Assembly: GCF_002215035.1 (NCBI RefSeq)
Contig: NZ_NKFP01000006.1
Location: forward strand, 2,323,080 to 2,387,079
DNA length: 64,000 nucleotides
Direction of reading: 5' to 3'
Source: Leptolyngbya ohadii IS1
GTDB taxonomy: Bacteria; Cyanobacteriota; Cyanobacteriia; Elainellales; Elainellaceae
Part shown: positions 46,244 to 55,916 of the stretch, in pieces
How positions within the stretch are numbered: the first letter of the stretch is position 1
How the letters are laid out: the number at the start of each line of letters is the position of its first letter
Notes under the pieces: generated by a model
Databases searched by the model: none
What the model was told of the DNA's origin: nothing
What the model saw: the letters and a program-made list of their open reading frames with translations, nothing else
Program-made: the position numbers and the translations under genes

Positions 46244-47374
46244 ATGCGTTCCTCATCTGCACCCCGTCTAGTTTCGATCGCCTGCCTCACCGCTCTGCTG
46301 ATCTCCACTCACTCTCCCCTCTCCCTTGCCTCCCTCCCCGTCTCCCCATCTCCTCATTTCCTTATTGCCTCGTCCACTCGCCCCCTCACTCCCTCCCCCC
46401 CTTCCCTCACTTCCCCTTCTCTTATTGCCCAATCCCCCCATTCCTCGCTGCCCCGATCGGTTAATATCCGGGTTCGACGCACGATCGCCCGCGAAACTCA
46501 AATTCCGGCATCCCGTTTACGGATTGTTGCTGCCACCCAGGAAACCTGGCGAGATGGATGTCTGGGGTTGGGCAGACCTGCGGAGGGTTGTCTGGCGGCA
46601 CTGGTTCCGGGCTGGCGGGTGACGGTGAACCACGGTTCGCAAACCTGGATTTATCGCTCGGATGGTACGGGTCGATCGCTGCGGCAGGAAAGTCAGACTG
46701 GATCGAGTGCCTTATCGCAGGAGGTGGGCGATCGCGTTCTGGCAATGGCGGCACGGGAGTCGGGGATTGCGGTGGAGCGGCTGCGAATTACCCAGGCGGA
46801 GGAGAAAACCTGGGATGGCTGTCTGGGCATTGAAACGGGGGTGGCAATGTGTCCGCAGATTGCAATTTTTGGCTGGCGTCTGGTGGTGACGGGCAATGGT
46901 AAAAGCTGGGTGTATCACTCGAATGGCGATGGCTCGGAGGTGCGGCTCAATCGCTTTGCGACAACGACGCTGGAGGGGTTGCGTTTCTTCTCGGATTTGA
47001 CGGCTCCGCTGGAGGATCAGGTGTTGTTTCGTTCGACGGCTAGCGGCGGCATTGCTGGATACACCTATGAAACCGTGCTGATGAAAAGTGGTCAGGTGAT
47101 GCGATCGCTCCTGCAAGCAGATGAGGCAACGTTTCCGCCCCGACTGCATCGGGTATCAAAGGCGCAGGTTGAAGCGTTTGAAAAGCTGCTGCAACATTTT
47201 CGTTTGTTCGATCGCCTCAGCTATACGACACCGCAGCCCGTCCCGGATGCGATTATGGTCACGCTTACCAGTCCAGTGGGAACCACTCAATATAGTGATG
47301 CCGTTGCCGATCAGCTTCCTCCAGATCTCCAGGCCATTGTTGAGGCTTGGGGGGCGATCGCTGATAATCGCTGA
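46244..47374 (+). CDS. Secreted protein with two related TWxDGCLG domains
   Basis: A 376-residue protein. The signal peptide is residues 1-30. Residues 30-70 are a Ser/Pro/His-rich tract encoded by a pyrimidine-rich DNA block. Two related domains follow (about 72-150 and 160-235), each with a helix, RLRI, TW-x-DGCLG, a Cys-containing strand, and GWR(V/L)-V-x(5-8)-W-Y-(R/H)S. The paired Cys in each copy could form disulfides. The C-terminal part (TYETVLMKSGQVMRSLLQ...LTSPVGTTQYSDAVADQLP) is a separate domain. It is a cyanobacterial periplasmic family without known function. Confidence 0.65.
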   Translation: MRSSSAPRLVSIACLTALLISTHSPLSLASLPVSPSPHFLIASSTRPLTPSPPSLTSPSLIAQSPHSSLPRSVNIRVRRTIARETQIPASRLRIVAATQETWRDGCLGLGRPAEGCLAALVPGWRVTVNHGSQTWIYRSDGTGRSLRQESQTGSSALSQEVGDRVLAMAARESGIAVERLRITQAEEKTWDGCLGIETGVAMCPQIAIFGWRLVVTGNGKSWVYHSNGDGSEVRLNRFATTTLEGLRFFSDLTAPLEDQVLFRSTASGGIAGYTYETVLMKSGQVMRSLLQADEATFPPRLHRVSKAQVEAFEKLLQHFRLFDRLSYTTPQPVPDAIMVTLTSPVGTTQYSDAVADQLPPDLQAIVEAWGAIADNR

Positions 47375-47663
47375 GTGGGTCGATCACTTTGTGCTGCCGC
47401 CGAAGGTGAGTCGGGTGCGCGGAGGGGCGGGTGTTTTGGCGGAGATTTCTGAGAAGCTCTTGAATTGCCTGATCATCAAGGCTTTCCGCTATTTAATCAA
47501 AATTCGCTTCCGCGCAAGTCGTCAAATCTCGGCACAGCGAGCGTTTGCAGACTTTTCCCCTGGGAAAAACCTGTTGCCACCCTATCCAGGAATGCTAAGA
47601 TACGGTCAATTCGCGCGATCGAACCATGAAAACTGCATAGGTCAAGATTTTCAGCGGCACGCT
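47375..47663 (+). promoter_or_regulatory. Probable CRISPR leader region
   Basis: Non-coding stretch directly before the first, perfect repeat. The opposite end of the array has the degenerate repeat, so the leader and promoter should lie here. No exact promoter boxes are asserted. Confidence 0.5.
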
Positions 47664-48916
47664 ATCTCAATTTAAGCTAAACCCTTTCAGGGATTGAAAC
47701 CAGGCTCAGGGGTGGGAGCGGGAGCGGGTTCATCATCTCAATTTAAGCTAAACCCTTTCAGGGATTGAAACTGATGACAAAGGCACTGCACCAGAATAAA
47801 CGGCACATCTCAATTTAAGCTAAACCCTTTCAGGGATTGAAACGATCGTCTGGCAAAACTTGCCTCAGGCGAGATTGAATCTCAATTTAAGCTAAACCCT
47901 TTCAGGGATTGAAACTTTAAGCGGTCCCTTCCCTCGCTGCGTTTTGATATCTCAATTTAAGCTAAACCCTTTCAGGGATTGAAACTGGCGCTAGAAATCC
48001 GTCAAAAATGGTCGAAGCCGATCTCAATTTAAGCTAAACCCTTTCAGGGATTGAAACAAACCACAGAATCACCATGCGATACTCGCCAAAGATCTCAATT
48101 TAAGCTAAACCCTTTCAGGGATTGAAACTTAGATGTGCTTAAGGCGATGTCGATGGATTGGGATCTCAATTTAAGCTAAACCCTTTCAGGGATTGAAACT
48201 AAGCCAATGACCCTGCGCCAGTTGCGCGAACGAAATCTCAATTTAAGCTAAACCCTTTCAGGGATTGAAACCTTAACGTCGAGGTAACGCACCGTCACCT
48301 TATCATCTCAATTTAAGCTAAACCCTTTCAGGGATTGAAACCCCCTGGATTTGTGAGTGCGAGGTCTGGCTCGCCCAATCTCAATTTAAGCTAAACCCTT
48401 TCAGGGATTGAAACAGACTCTTTTTGCCGTGCTGGAATGCACGCTCCTATCTCAATTTAAGCTAAACCCTTTCAGGGATTGAAACCGACGGCAGCAGCAC
48501 TCGTCGAGGCAGGCAGCAGATCTCAATTTAAGCTAAACCCTTTCAGGGATTGAAACTTGAAAGCAACGATCGTCCTAGTTGCGCTTATCCATCTCAATTT
48601 AAGCTAAACCCTTTCAGGGATTGAAACACTTTACTATCTTTACGGGAAGTCAAAACGCATACATCTCAATTTAAGCTAAACCCTTTCAGGGATTGAAACT
48701 GCGTAGTTCCGGTGTCTGTGTTTTGCGTGTGGAATCTCAATTTAAGCTAAACCCTTTCAGGGATTGAAACTTCGTATCTGCCAGCACGCGCAGCCCCTCG
48801 GTTTGATCTCAATTTAAGCTAAACCCTTTCAGGGATTGAAACTAGCCTCGCACGCCTGCGGAAAATCTGCCGCAAAAAAATCTCAATTTAAGCTAAACCC
48901 TTTCAGGGATTGAACC
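47664..48916 (+). CRISPR. CRISPR array, 18 repeats and 17 spacers
   Basis: The repeat is 37 bp, starting ATCTCAATTTAAGC and ending TTTCAGGGATTGAAAC, with a short CCCT/AGGG stem. Repeats begin at 47664, 47735, 47807, 47879, 47949, 48021, 48092, 48163, 48235, 48305, 48378, 48449, 48520, 48591, 48663, 48734, 48806 and 48880. Spacers are 33-37 bp and all different. The last repeat has A to C at position 36, marking the old, leader-distal end. The GGGATTGAAAC ending is common in type I-D and III arrays of cyanobacteria. No cas gene lies in the window, so Cas proteins must act in trans or lie elsewhere. Confidence 0.99.
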
Positions 48917-49877
48917 ACTACCCAGACCAGCGACATTACAGGGCTTGATTAGTTGCCTACCACGCAAATACTCAAATCTCTACAGCCGCCTCGCAGAGGA
49001 TGTTTCAGCGATCGTCCAAAATCCTTGGACTAGAATTGGACTAAAATTTTTGCCCCTTTTTCGCCTATTTCAGGTCTCTCTGCTGCCGATCGAGGAGACT
49101 ATCCAGACCCCCTTCATTGTAATACCCTTCGTTCTTTCGGCATGAAATAGGCAAAATATCAGGCGACCCATCAGACAACCTCACGCGATCAATCGCCTCG
49201 ATTTCCCATCTCAATTTTCTATTACCTGCCATCACCAACCGACATCATTTAAGTGAATTTCAGTTGCGACTGAAAACTACATTTCTGACTCTATCAGTTT
49301 TATTTTTAGACCATTTTCCCAATCAACAAAGCCTTCATTTTAGGCTCTCTTGCAGAGTCTCCTTTCAGTTGCCTATTCCAGCAATACATCGTCCCATCAC
49401 TCACAGGCAATGATCGCTCGATCAAGAAGCACAAAGCTATAAATCAACCAACGTGAAAACAAACACATCCCCTACCTGGCGCTCGCCGAAATAGTACAAG
49501 CAAGCCTTACAATTAGTACAAATGTTTGCACTTCTAATCCACCTCAAGGGTATTGGAACAAGGAAAACAGGGAATCCCCTGCATCACGCGCTCACCCGCT
49601 CCTTTACCAGCGCTCCAGGTACAGTTAATTTTGTCTTAATCTGAGTCTTACCTATCTTTTAATTAGTCCAATAATGATACTGTCAATTGTTAAATGAGTC
49701 TAAAAATAAGACGCAGTTAATTAAAGTGAGACTTATCTTGATATATGCAAGTCTCAGACTGAGGCAAAAAATCAGCGTTTTGCATAGTGCAGTGCCGTTG
49801 CCGCAGATCATCACCGGAGTGACGGATGAACCTCGATCGCCGAAACTGGATTTGCAGTTCCCCCTCATAGGTCAACG
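48917..49877. other. Long non-coding region after the CRISPR array
   Basis: About 960 bp, AT-richer than the surroundings, with no supported gene. Short open frames (48945-49145, 49687-49881) lack family features or ribosome sites. It could be decayed cas or spacer sequence, but no remnant was recognised. Confidence 0.5.
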
Positions 49878-50432
49878 ATGAGAACTGCTCCACTGTTTAC
49901 TTATCTGGCAGACCATCCAGCCTTCATTCCCACGATCGCTCAATGGCTGCATCAGGAATGGCACGACTTCTATCCCTCCGAAACTGAAGCTCAAATTGCC
50001 GCAGAACTAGAAACCCATCTGAATCGCGATCGTATTCCCCTGACGATCGTTGCCCTGGAACAAAACTCATCTCATCTCGTCGGCACCATTTCCCTGATGC
50101 ACGGCAAAACCGAAGCGCCGCCCGAATACGCCGAATTGTTTCCCTGGCTTGCCTCCCTGTATGTCATCCCCGAAAAGCGAGGTACAGGATTAGGTCGTCT
50201 CCTGGTGCAGCGAATTCTTCAGGAAGCCAATCGCCTCAAGCAATCCCAGGTCTATCTCTGGACAGAAATCCCAACCAGAGTTCAGACGAGCAAAGAAACA
50301 GAAGCACGAACTACAGCGCTGATTGACTGGTACACACAGCAAGGATGGCAGGCGATCGCCCAAACCAACTTCCAGCAGCAGCCCGTCCAGATCATGCGAT
50401 ACGATCTAAAAGCTTTTCAGGATATTTTTTAG
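49878..50432 (+). CDS. GNAT family N-acetyltransferase
   Basis: A 184-residue GNAT. The acetyl-CoA loop is VIPEKRGTGLGRLLVQRILQEA (R/Q-x2-G-x-G/A), preceded by LVGTISLMHG and followed by LIDWYTQQGWQ, the usual F/WY-x3-GF helix. The substrate is unknown. It is first in a plus-strand series with an EamA transporter 75 bp downstream and DUF4385. Confidence 0.85.
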   Translation: MRTAPLFTYLADHPAFIPTIAQWLHQEWHDFYPSETEAQIAAELETHLNRDRIPLTIVALEQNSSHLVGTISLMHGKTEAPPEYAELFPWLASLYVIPEKRGTGLGRLLVQRILQEANRLKQSQVYLWTEIPTRVQTSKETEARTTALIDWYTQQGWQAIAQTNFQQQPVQIMRYDLKAFQDIF

Positions 50433-50507
50433 AACAATCATTTACCTGAATTGAACCAAACAGATTAACAAAGCCAAACAGAATAACCCAAGGGACATCG
50501 CATCGGT

Positions 50508-51401
50508 ATGGCTTACGCTAAACGGCATCTTGCATTTCTTGCCCTCGTCGCACTGGCAATCATCTGGGGCTATAACTGGGTCGTCATGAAAGTTGCCCTG
50601 CGAGATGCGCCGCCCTTTGACTTTGCCGCTTTGCGATCGTTCTTTGGGGCAATGAGTTTGTTTCTCGTTCTAATCCTCCAGCGCAAATCTCTCAAACCGC
50701 AGGTTTTCCCAGAAACCGTTTTGTTTGGACTGCTGCAAACCACGGGCGTTATTGGCCTGATTCACTGGGCGCTGGTCGGTGGGGGAGCAGGCAAAATCGC
50801 CGTTTTGAACTACACCATGCCCTTCTGGGCACTGCTATTCGCCTGGATTTTTCTCAAAGAGCGACTGCATGGCAAACAGTGGTTTAGCGTCGGGTTTGCT
50901 TTTGTTGGACTGCTCCTGGTTTTACTGCCCCTTAGCCTCACCAGCGATTTGTTAAGTAAAGGTCTCGGCATCCTCTCCGGAATTTGCTGGGCAATCAGCG
51001 CCATCCTCCTCAAGCGACTGACCCAGAAACAACCGATCGATCTCGTTTCCTTCACCGCATGGCAAATGCTCATCGGCAGTATTCCCCTGATCCTGATCGC
51101 CCTCACCGTCTCTAACCAGCCCGTGCAGTGGACAGGTTCTTTTATTGCTGCCCTCCTCTACAACATCGTTCCCGGAAGCGCGATCGCATGGCTGCTCTGG
51201 TTCTATGCCCTGCGCCAGCTGCCTACGGGGGCTGCCAGTCTGGGAACCCTTGCCGTTCCAGTTGTTGGTGTGTTTGCAGCGCGTATCCAGCTTGCTGAAA
51301 TTCCTTCCGTCAGTGAATCGATCGGTATTGTTTTTATCTTGCTCGCTCTCTTACTAAACGCTATCCCTGGACGCATCACCAAAACTTCCGCTAAAGTGTA
51401 A
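50508..51401 (+). CDS. EamA (DMT) family transporter
   Basis: A 297-residue protein with ten helices in two EamA repeats (first from AIIWGYNWVVMKVALRD, second from LGILSGICWAISAILLKRL). The family exports amino acids or metabolites such as O-acetylserine, threonine or homoserine; no substrate can be read here. DUF4385 starts 3 bp after its stop, so they form an operon. Confidence 0.9.
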   Translation: MAYAKRHLAFLALVALAIIWGYNWVVMKVALRDAPPFDFAALRSFFGAMSLFLVLILQRKSLKPQVFPETVLFGLLQTTGVIGLIHWALVGGGAGKIAVLNYTMPFWALLFAWIFLKERLHGKQWFSVGFAFVGLLLVLLPLSLTSDLLSKGLGILSGICWAISAILLKRLTQKQPIDLVSFTAWQMLIGSIPLILIALTVSNQPVQWTGSFIAALLYNIVPGSAIAWLLWFYALRQLPTGAASLGTLAVPVVGVFAARIQLAEIPSVSESIGIVFILLALLLNAIPGRITKTSAKV

Positions 51402-51404
51402 TCC

Positions 51405-51878
51405 ATGAGTGATTTTGACGATTCCCTCGACTATCAATCGATCGACTTCCGAGAACATCCAGAACTTTATCGCATTGGGCGAGGTGAACAGGGTGTTCTT
51501 ACGGTAGAACCCTACAAAAGCGAAATCCTGCCCCACTGGAAATTCAAAACCCCAGAGATTGCCCGTCAGTCTGCCGATACCATCTATCAAATCTTCCTCG
51601 ACTACAAATCCCAGGATGATTTCGTCGGCATGGACATGGCAAGAAAATTTTTGCAGATGGGCTACACGCGATCGCGCCGCTACGCTAACCACAAATCCGG
51701 ACGTAAATACGCCGAAGACGGCAAAACCGTTCTGCCCCGCGAAGAAGATCCCGTGAAAGCCGAATCCGCCCGCATCTTCTACGAAAAGTGGCAGCTTGCC
51801 AAAAACGATCCCGATTACCTCAGCCTTGCCGATCGACACCGCAGACTTTTTGAAGAAGACAAAGAAGAAAACAGCTAG
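51405..51878 (+). CDS. DUF4385 family protein
   Basis: A 157-residue soluble protein with the family blocks LDYQSIDFREHPELYRIGRGEQGVL, PYKSEILPHWKFKTPEIA, DDFVGMDMARKFLQMGYTRSRRYANHKSG and DPVKAESARIFYEKW. No function is known. It overlaps the convergent acetyltransferase gene by 4 bp. Confidence 0.9.
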   Translation: MSDFDDSLDYQSIDFREHPELYRIGRGEQGVLTVEPYKSEILPHWKFKTPEIARQSADTIYQIFLDYKSQDDFVGMDMARKFLQMGYTRSRRYANHKSGRKYAEDGKTVLPREEDPVKAESARIFYEKWQLAKNDPDYLSLADRHRRLFEEDKEENS

Positions 51879-52414
51879 GAATCAATCTTTCTTAGCTCAA
51901 ACGTTTGCTCCACACAGCGTTCATTCCTAAACTCCACCTCCTCCGATCGCACCAGTCCCATTCCCAATCGCATCATCAAATTAATCGATCGCTGATTTCG
52001 TCCATCCGTTATCCCAACAATTCTCGTCACGGTTCCCAATTCAAATAGCGAGGCAATCAAAGCCTGAACCGCTTCCTGGGCGTAACCTTTTCCCTGTTCC
52101 GCTCTGGCTAACGTAAATCCAATTTCCACGATCGCCGGATCATCGAGATCAACATTCATTCCGATATCTCCCACCAGTTGATTTGACTGCCGATGGGCAA
52201 CCGCAACCTGAAACCACTCCCCCGGAACCCCGATCGCCGCCTGATTCATCTCCTGAATAAACGCTTTTGCCTCATCTGCTGAGAGCATTTTCCAGCCCTG
52301 AAATCGGGCAACTTGCGGATCTTGACGGTACGCCAAAAATCGATCGAGGTCATCCGCAGTAAATCGACGCAGAATGAGCCGCTGGGTAAACCGGGGAAGA
52401 AATTCGCCCATCAA
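51875..52414 (-). CDS. RimJ/RimL-type GNAT acetyltransferase
   Basis: A 179-residue protein. TQRLILRRFTADDLDRFLAYR is the standard opening of this subgroup; LVGDIGMNVD, EIGFTLARAEQGKGYAQEAV (acetyl-CoA loop) and GITDGRNQRSINLMMRLGM complete it. It may acetylate a ribosomal or other protein N-terminus or a small amine. It overlaps the Rieske oxygenase gene by 4 bp (ATGA), so they are co-translated. Confidence 0.9.
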   Translation of the reverse strand: MMGEFLPRFTQRLILRRFTADDLDRFLAYRQDPQVARFQGWKMLSADEAKAFIQEMNQAAIGVPGEWFQVAVAHRQSNQLVGDIGMNVDLDDPAIVEIGFTLARAEQGKGYAQEAVQALIASLFELGTVTRIVGITDGRNQRSINLMMRLGMGLVRSEEVEFRNERCVEQTFELRKIDS

Positions 52415-53490
52415 TCCCTCAATCCTTGAACCCGAATTAGCTTTTGCACACTCATCAACGCCCGATTCAATTCAAGCGGCTGCACCGGACGCTGACCATC
52501 TCGCACCGAACTTAGATACGCCTGCTGCTCATCCTCCAGCATTTCCACATCCTGACGCACCAAGCCATCCAGTAATCCCTTCGCCGAACCAAACAGACTG
52601 TCCTTCACAAAGCGCCGGAACCGCACCGGAAGCTTGTGCAGCCGATGGAACGCATTTAGCGACGTGAAATGAAGCAGATAAGCGCGAGTATGGGTTAAAC
52701 CGATCGGACAAAACAAACAGTAGATCTTAAAATCCTCTCCCAGCGCCGAAGCCCAGTGCGGATACACATAGCTTACCGTCAGCGGTTCTGGATGGAGTCG
52801 CCGTAGCTGCGGAAAAAAGAGCTGCGAAATCGACCAAATTTTGTCAATCCGGTAATAGCTCTGCGCCTGATACAGCACATCCACCCGATCGTCCGTTTGG
52901 GTTAATTCCTGAAGCTGCGGGTCAGCCCAAGCCTGATAGCTCTGATGCAAATGCCCGTGATACATATCCATCAGATTTTCAATCAAAAACGAGAAATGCG
53001 CCTCACACTCGATCGTCGTCACCGACCCGATGTAATTCAGATGCTCCCACTCCGGCAAACCCATTGGCGCAATCTCTTCCGCCCGCTCCACATCCCCCGG
53101 AAACACCCAAACAAACCCATCCTGCTCCCGCACCGGATACGATCTTACTCGGCAGGCAGGAAGCCTTTGATGAGACTCCAGATAGGGAATCACCACACAT
53201 TCCCCTTCCCCGCTAATCTGCCATCCGTGATAGGCACACTCAATCGCATCTCCCACCACCTGCCCCCGGCTCAGCTTCACATACCGATGCGGACAGCGAT
53301 CGTCCAACGCCTGCACCTTTCCTTGAGAATCGCGATACAAGACGATCGGCTTCTCCCACAAAGTCATCCCCACAGGTTTTTGGGAAACTTCACGGCTGAG
53401 GGCGATCGCATACCAGTGATTCAGATTAATCCCTAGCTGCCGCACATCCTGATAAGTCGCTTTCGGTTTAGAAGAGGCTGGATCTTGCAT
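52411..53490 (-). CDS. Rieske non-heme iron oxygenase
   Basis: A 359-residue oxygenase of the PaO/CAO-like type. The Rieske cluster is CPH (CPHRYVKLSRGQ) with CAYHGW; the mononuclear iron site is ENLMDMYHGHLHQSY (Asn-x2-Asp-x3-His-x4-His). It lies downstream of a CrtU/CruE-type carotenoid desaturase gene on the same strand. Synechoxanthin synthesis uses CruE plus a second enzyme, CruH, which oxidises ring methyl groups; this gene is a candidate for such a step (inference). No transmembrane anchor is evident. Confidence 0.8.
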   Translation of the reverse strand: MQDPASSKPKATYQDVRQLGINLNHWYAIALSREVSQKPVGMTLWEKPIVLYRDSQGKVQALDDRCPHRYVKLSRGQVVGDAIECAYHGWQISGEGECVVIPYLESHQRLPACRVRSYPVREQDGFVWVFPGDVERAEEIAPMGLPEWEHLNYIGSVTTIECEAHFSFLIENLMDMYHGHLHQSYQAWADPQLQELTQTDDRVDVLYQAQSYYRIDKIWSISQLFFPQLRRLHPEPLTVSYVYPHWASALGEDFKIYCLFCPIGLTHTRAYLLHFTSLNAFHRLHKLPVRFRRFVKDSLFGSAKGLLDGLVRQDVEMLEDEQQAYLSSVRDGQRPVQPLELNRALMSVQKLIRVQGLRD

Positions 53491-53514
53491 TGTCCCATCT
53501 GTGAGATATATACC

Positions 53515-53620
53515 TGGTGTCCAGGCTCAGCCTGGATACGGCTCGGATGCGGCTCTGCCGCTAACTAAATCTGGAGGCAGAGCCTCCCATAGGCATTTCA
53601 ACGCAGAGCATTGGAACGAG
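53515..53620 (-). repeat. Dispersed hairpin repeat, copy D (full, reverse)
   Basis: Reverse complement of copy B at 14557-14667 with few differences. It fills the gap between the desaturase and Rieske oxygenase genes. Confidence 0.9.
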
Positions 53621-53641
53621 GAACTCACCACACAAACCCTC

Positions 53642-55618
53642 CTAACTCAGAATCGACAGCACGCCCGTCGGCTTCACCGTATGCAGCACCCGCCGCTGTA
53701 AGCCCTCCCGCTTCAGGATTTCATTAGCTGCCAGCAGACCGCTACTTACCGCCCGCTCCATCAACCCACAGGGAAACGGCATCTTCACCCAATCCCCTGC
53801 AAACAGAAGATTTTCCACCCCTGAAGCCGTTGCAGGACGATCGGCATAGCTCCCCGGCGGATAGCCCGAAAAATTCTTCTGGTTCACCAGTTCCCGGTGC
53901 AGCAGCGTCGCCGCCTTCAAGTCCGGCACAATTTCATAAAGCTCCTGCTCAAACATCGCCAGCAGAGCCGCCTGCGTCGGAAATTCCTTCTCCTTGTAGC
54001 AGTAGGCGTGCAGCTCCACCACACTCCCACCCGTCCGATTCGACCAGTCAATATAATCCTGCTGAATCCGGTGATACAGCGTAATACTATCCGTCAATTG
54101 ATAGCCTGACAGCGACGTAAAATCGCTCTGCTCCCACGGAAACGTCCGATCGAACCAGAACCGCGCCACCGCAAACGGATCAGCCACCGCCAAGCTCGCA
54201 ATCTGTCCCTGAACGATCGGCTCAACCTCCCCCGTCACATTGCGGAAAATCTGCTGCACCCCCGGCACATCCGTCGCAAATACATAGTAGTCCGCCTGCA
54301 AAGTGGTTTCCGCGATCGTCCCCCCACCCGAAACCGCCGCAATTTGAATCCGGTCGCCCTCTTCTTGCCGAACTGCAAACTGCGCTAGATCCCGCTGAGC
54401 CGGACCTCGCACCACCCGCCCCTGGGCATCAAACATCGCGCCATGACAGGGACAGTGAAACTCTCCATTTTCCTCCCGCTGCACCGTACAGCCCTGATGC
54501 GTACAGGTCAGAGAAATCGCTTTCTTGGAATTCTCCTGCGTCACATACACCGCGTCCCCTGCCCCGTAGTACCGCACCCCATTTTCAGAGGCTTCATTCA
54601 GCACCGGATTTGCCGCCACCCAGAAAGGGGCTGTTCCATGTTCCGTAGCAGATCGTCCCACACCAGCCTGATCCACAGTATTAGACAAATAAGCGATCGA
54701 CCCAATCTTCCCGTCCTGCCAGTCCACATTGCTCACCTGCACCTGCGTCAGGATCTTGCCGCCCTTCGATCGAATTGCCTCTGCGATCGGCTCCACCAGA
54801 CTGCGACCCATATCCTGCGTCGTGCCGTTAAACGCCAGTCCCTCCGGGTTACCAAAGAAATAGAAGTGAAAGAACTGCATCAGCTCCGCCGCACTCAGCA
54901 CATCCGGCGCATTCAAACTCGACTTCGCAAACGGCAGAAAATACAGGTCAAACAGTCCTCTGGGAAAATCCGCCGCCACCCACTCCGCCACCGAGAGCTG
55001 ATCCAGCCGATCGTAGCTGCGCTGAGCATGGAATCCCGTGATCTCCCGAAAAACCTGCCAGTGTTCCGGCTTCGTCAGATTCAGCCCCCACTTGAGCGAA
55101 TTCCGCGACGACATCGCCAGATCCACAATGTTCCACGGGAACGCCGAATGGCTCGGTCGAAAGATTTCCGGCTTATAGCGATCGCGATACATCACCGCAT
55201 AGAAATTCAGCGATCGAAAATTCTGCTTCAGATCCAGTTCCGACACTAGCCCGTTCAGGTTGTAATACTGCGGGAAAAAGCCGTGGAACCCATGCTCCAT
55301 CTGAAACGACTCATTCCCCACTTCGATCGTCCAGCTGGCAATCTTGCCGCCCAACTGCGGGGCACGTTCCAGCAAAGTGACCTGGAATCCTCGCTGACTG
55401 AGTTCATAGGCACAGGCAAGCCCAGCCAATCCACCCCCCACCACCACCACACTCCGCCCCTGGTCGAGCTGCTGCGGTAATGCCAGCGTATCCCGGTCAT
55501 ACGATGCAGGCTCCGGCTTCGTAAAGCGCGAATAGCCCAAAACCCCAGCCCCCGCTCCCAGACCAAACAGCTTCAGCACCGTTCGACGGGAGGCAGTTAT
55601 CGAAGAAAAAGAACTCAT
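53642..55618 (-). CDS. cruE: CrtU/CruE-type carotenoid desaturase/methyltransferase with Rieske domain
   Basis: A 658-residue flavoprotein. The leader TASRRTVLKLFGLGAGAGVLGY looks like a Tat signal or anchor. The FAD fold is VVVVGGGLAGLACAYELSQRGFQVTLLERAPQLGGKI. A Rieske domain is inserted near residues 370-389 (CTHQGC and CPCHGAMFD). The C-terminal NLLFAGDWVKMPFPCGLMERAVSSG is typical of carotenoid desaturases. This layout fits isorenieratene-synthase-like enzymes (CrtU/CruE), which convert beta-rings to aromatic rings, as in synechoxanthin synthesis. The exact product is inference. Confidence 0.7.
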   Translation of the reverse strand: MSSFSSITASRRTVLKLFGLGAGAGVLGYSRFTKPEPASYDRDTLALPQQLDQGRSVVVVGGGLAGLACAYELSQRGFQVTLLERAPQLGGKIASWTIEVGNESFQMEHGFHGFFPQYYNLNGLVSELDLKQNFRSLNFYAVMYRDRYKPEIFRPSHSAFPWNIVDLAMSSRNSLKWGLNLTKPEHWQVFREITGFHAQRSYDRLDQLSVAEWVAADFPRGLFDLYFLPFAKSSLNAPDVLSAAELMQFFHFYFFGNPEGLAFNGTTQDMGRSLVEPIAEAIRSKGGKILTQVQVSNVDWQDGKIGSIAYLSNTVDQAGVGRSATEHGTAPFWVAANPVLNEASENGVRYYGAGDAVYVTQENSKKAISLTCTHQGCTVQREENGEFHCPCHGAMFDAQGRVVRGPAQRDLAQFAVRQEEGDRIQIAAVSGGGTIAETTLQADYYVFATDVPGVQQIFRNVTGEVEPIVQGQIASLAVADPFAVARFWFDRTFPWEQSDFTSLSGYQLTDSITLYHRIQQDYIDWSNRTGGSVVELHAYCYKEKEFPTQAALLAMFEQELYEIVPDLKAATLLHRELVNQKNFSGYPPGSYADRPATASGVENLLFAGDWVKMPFPCGLMERAVSSGLLAANEILKREGLQRRVLHTVKPTGVLSILS

Positions 55619-55916
55619 GTAAGGCGATCGATAAGCGAAATAAACAAATAGTGAATAAACGGCTGAATGGCAAAACTCAATAAAAAATTAAAATTTGCAC
55701 ACAGAAAGCCGACAACTGGACGAACTGCCCGGAAAGGCACCAGAATTACAAAAGATATTAAGAGCGTCTGTTCAGAACTTTATGCCGCAAATGGGAACAG
55801 CCGAACAAACTTTAGAATCCTTTAAGCAACAGAGGCAGAACAGAAGCGATAGCGTAGGATTGCATCTTCCTTTCTAATTCTGATCACGATTTCCCTACCC
55901 CAAAAGTTCCGCAGCA

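Noticed and set aside
48945-49145. 66-codon frame after the CRISPR array
   Set aside because: No ribosome site, no Cas-like or other motif, random-looking composition.
49687-49881. 64-codon frame before the GNAT gene
   Set aside because: No similarity or ribosome site; it ends overlapping the GNAT start.
55695-55877. 60-codon frame between the CruE-like gene and the ABC-2 permease
   Set aside because: Needs a TTG start, lacks a ribosome site and any recognisable feature; kept as non-coding.
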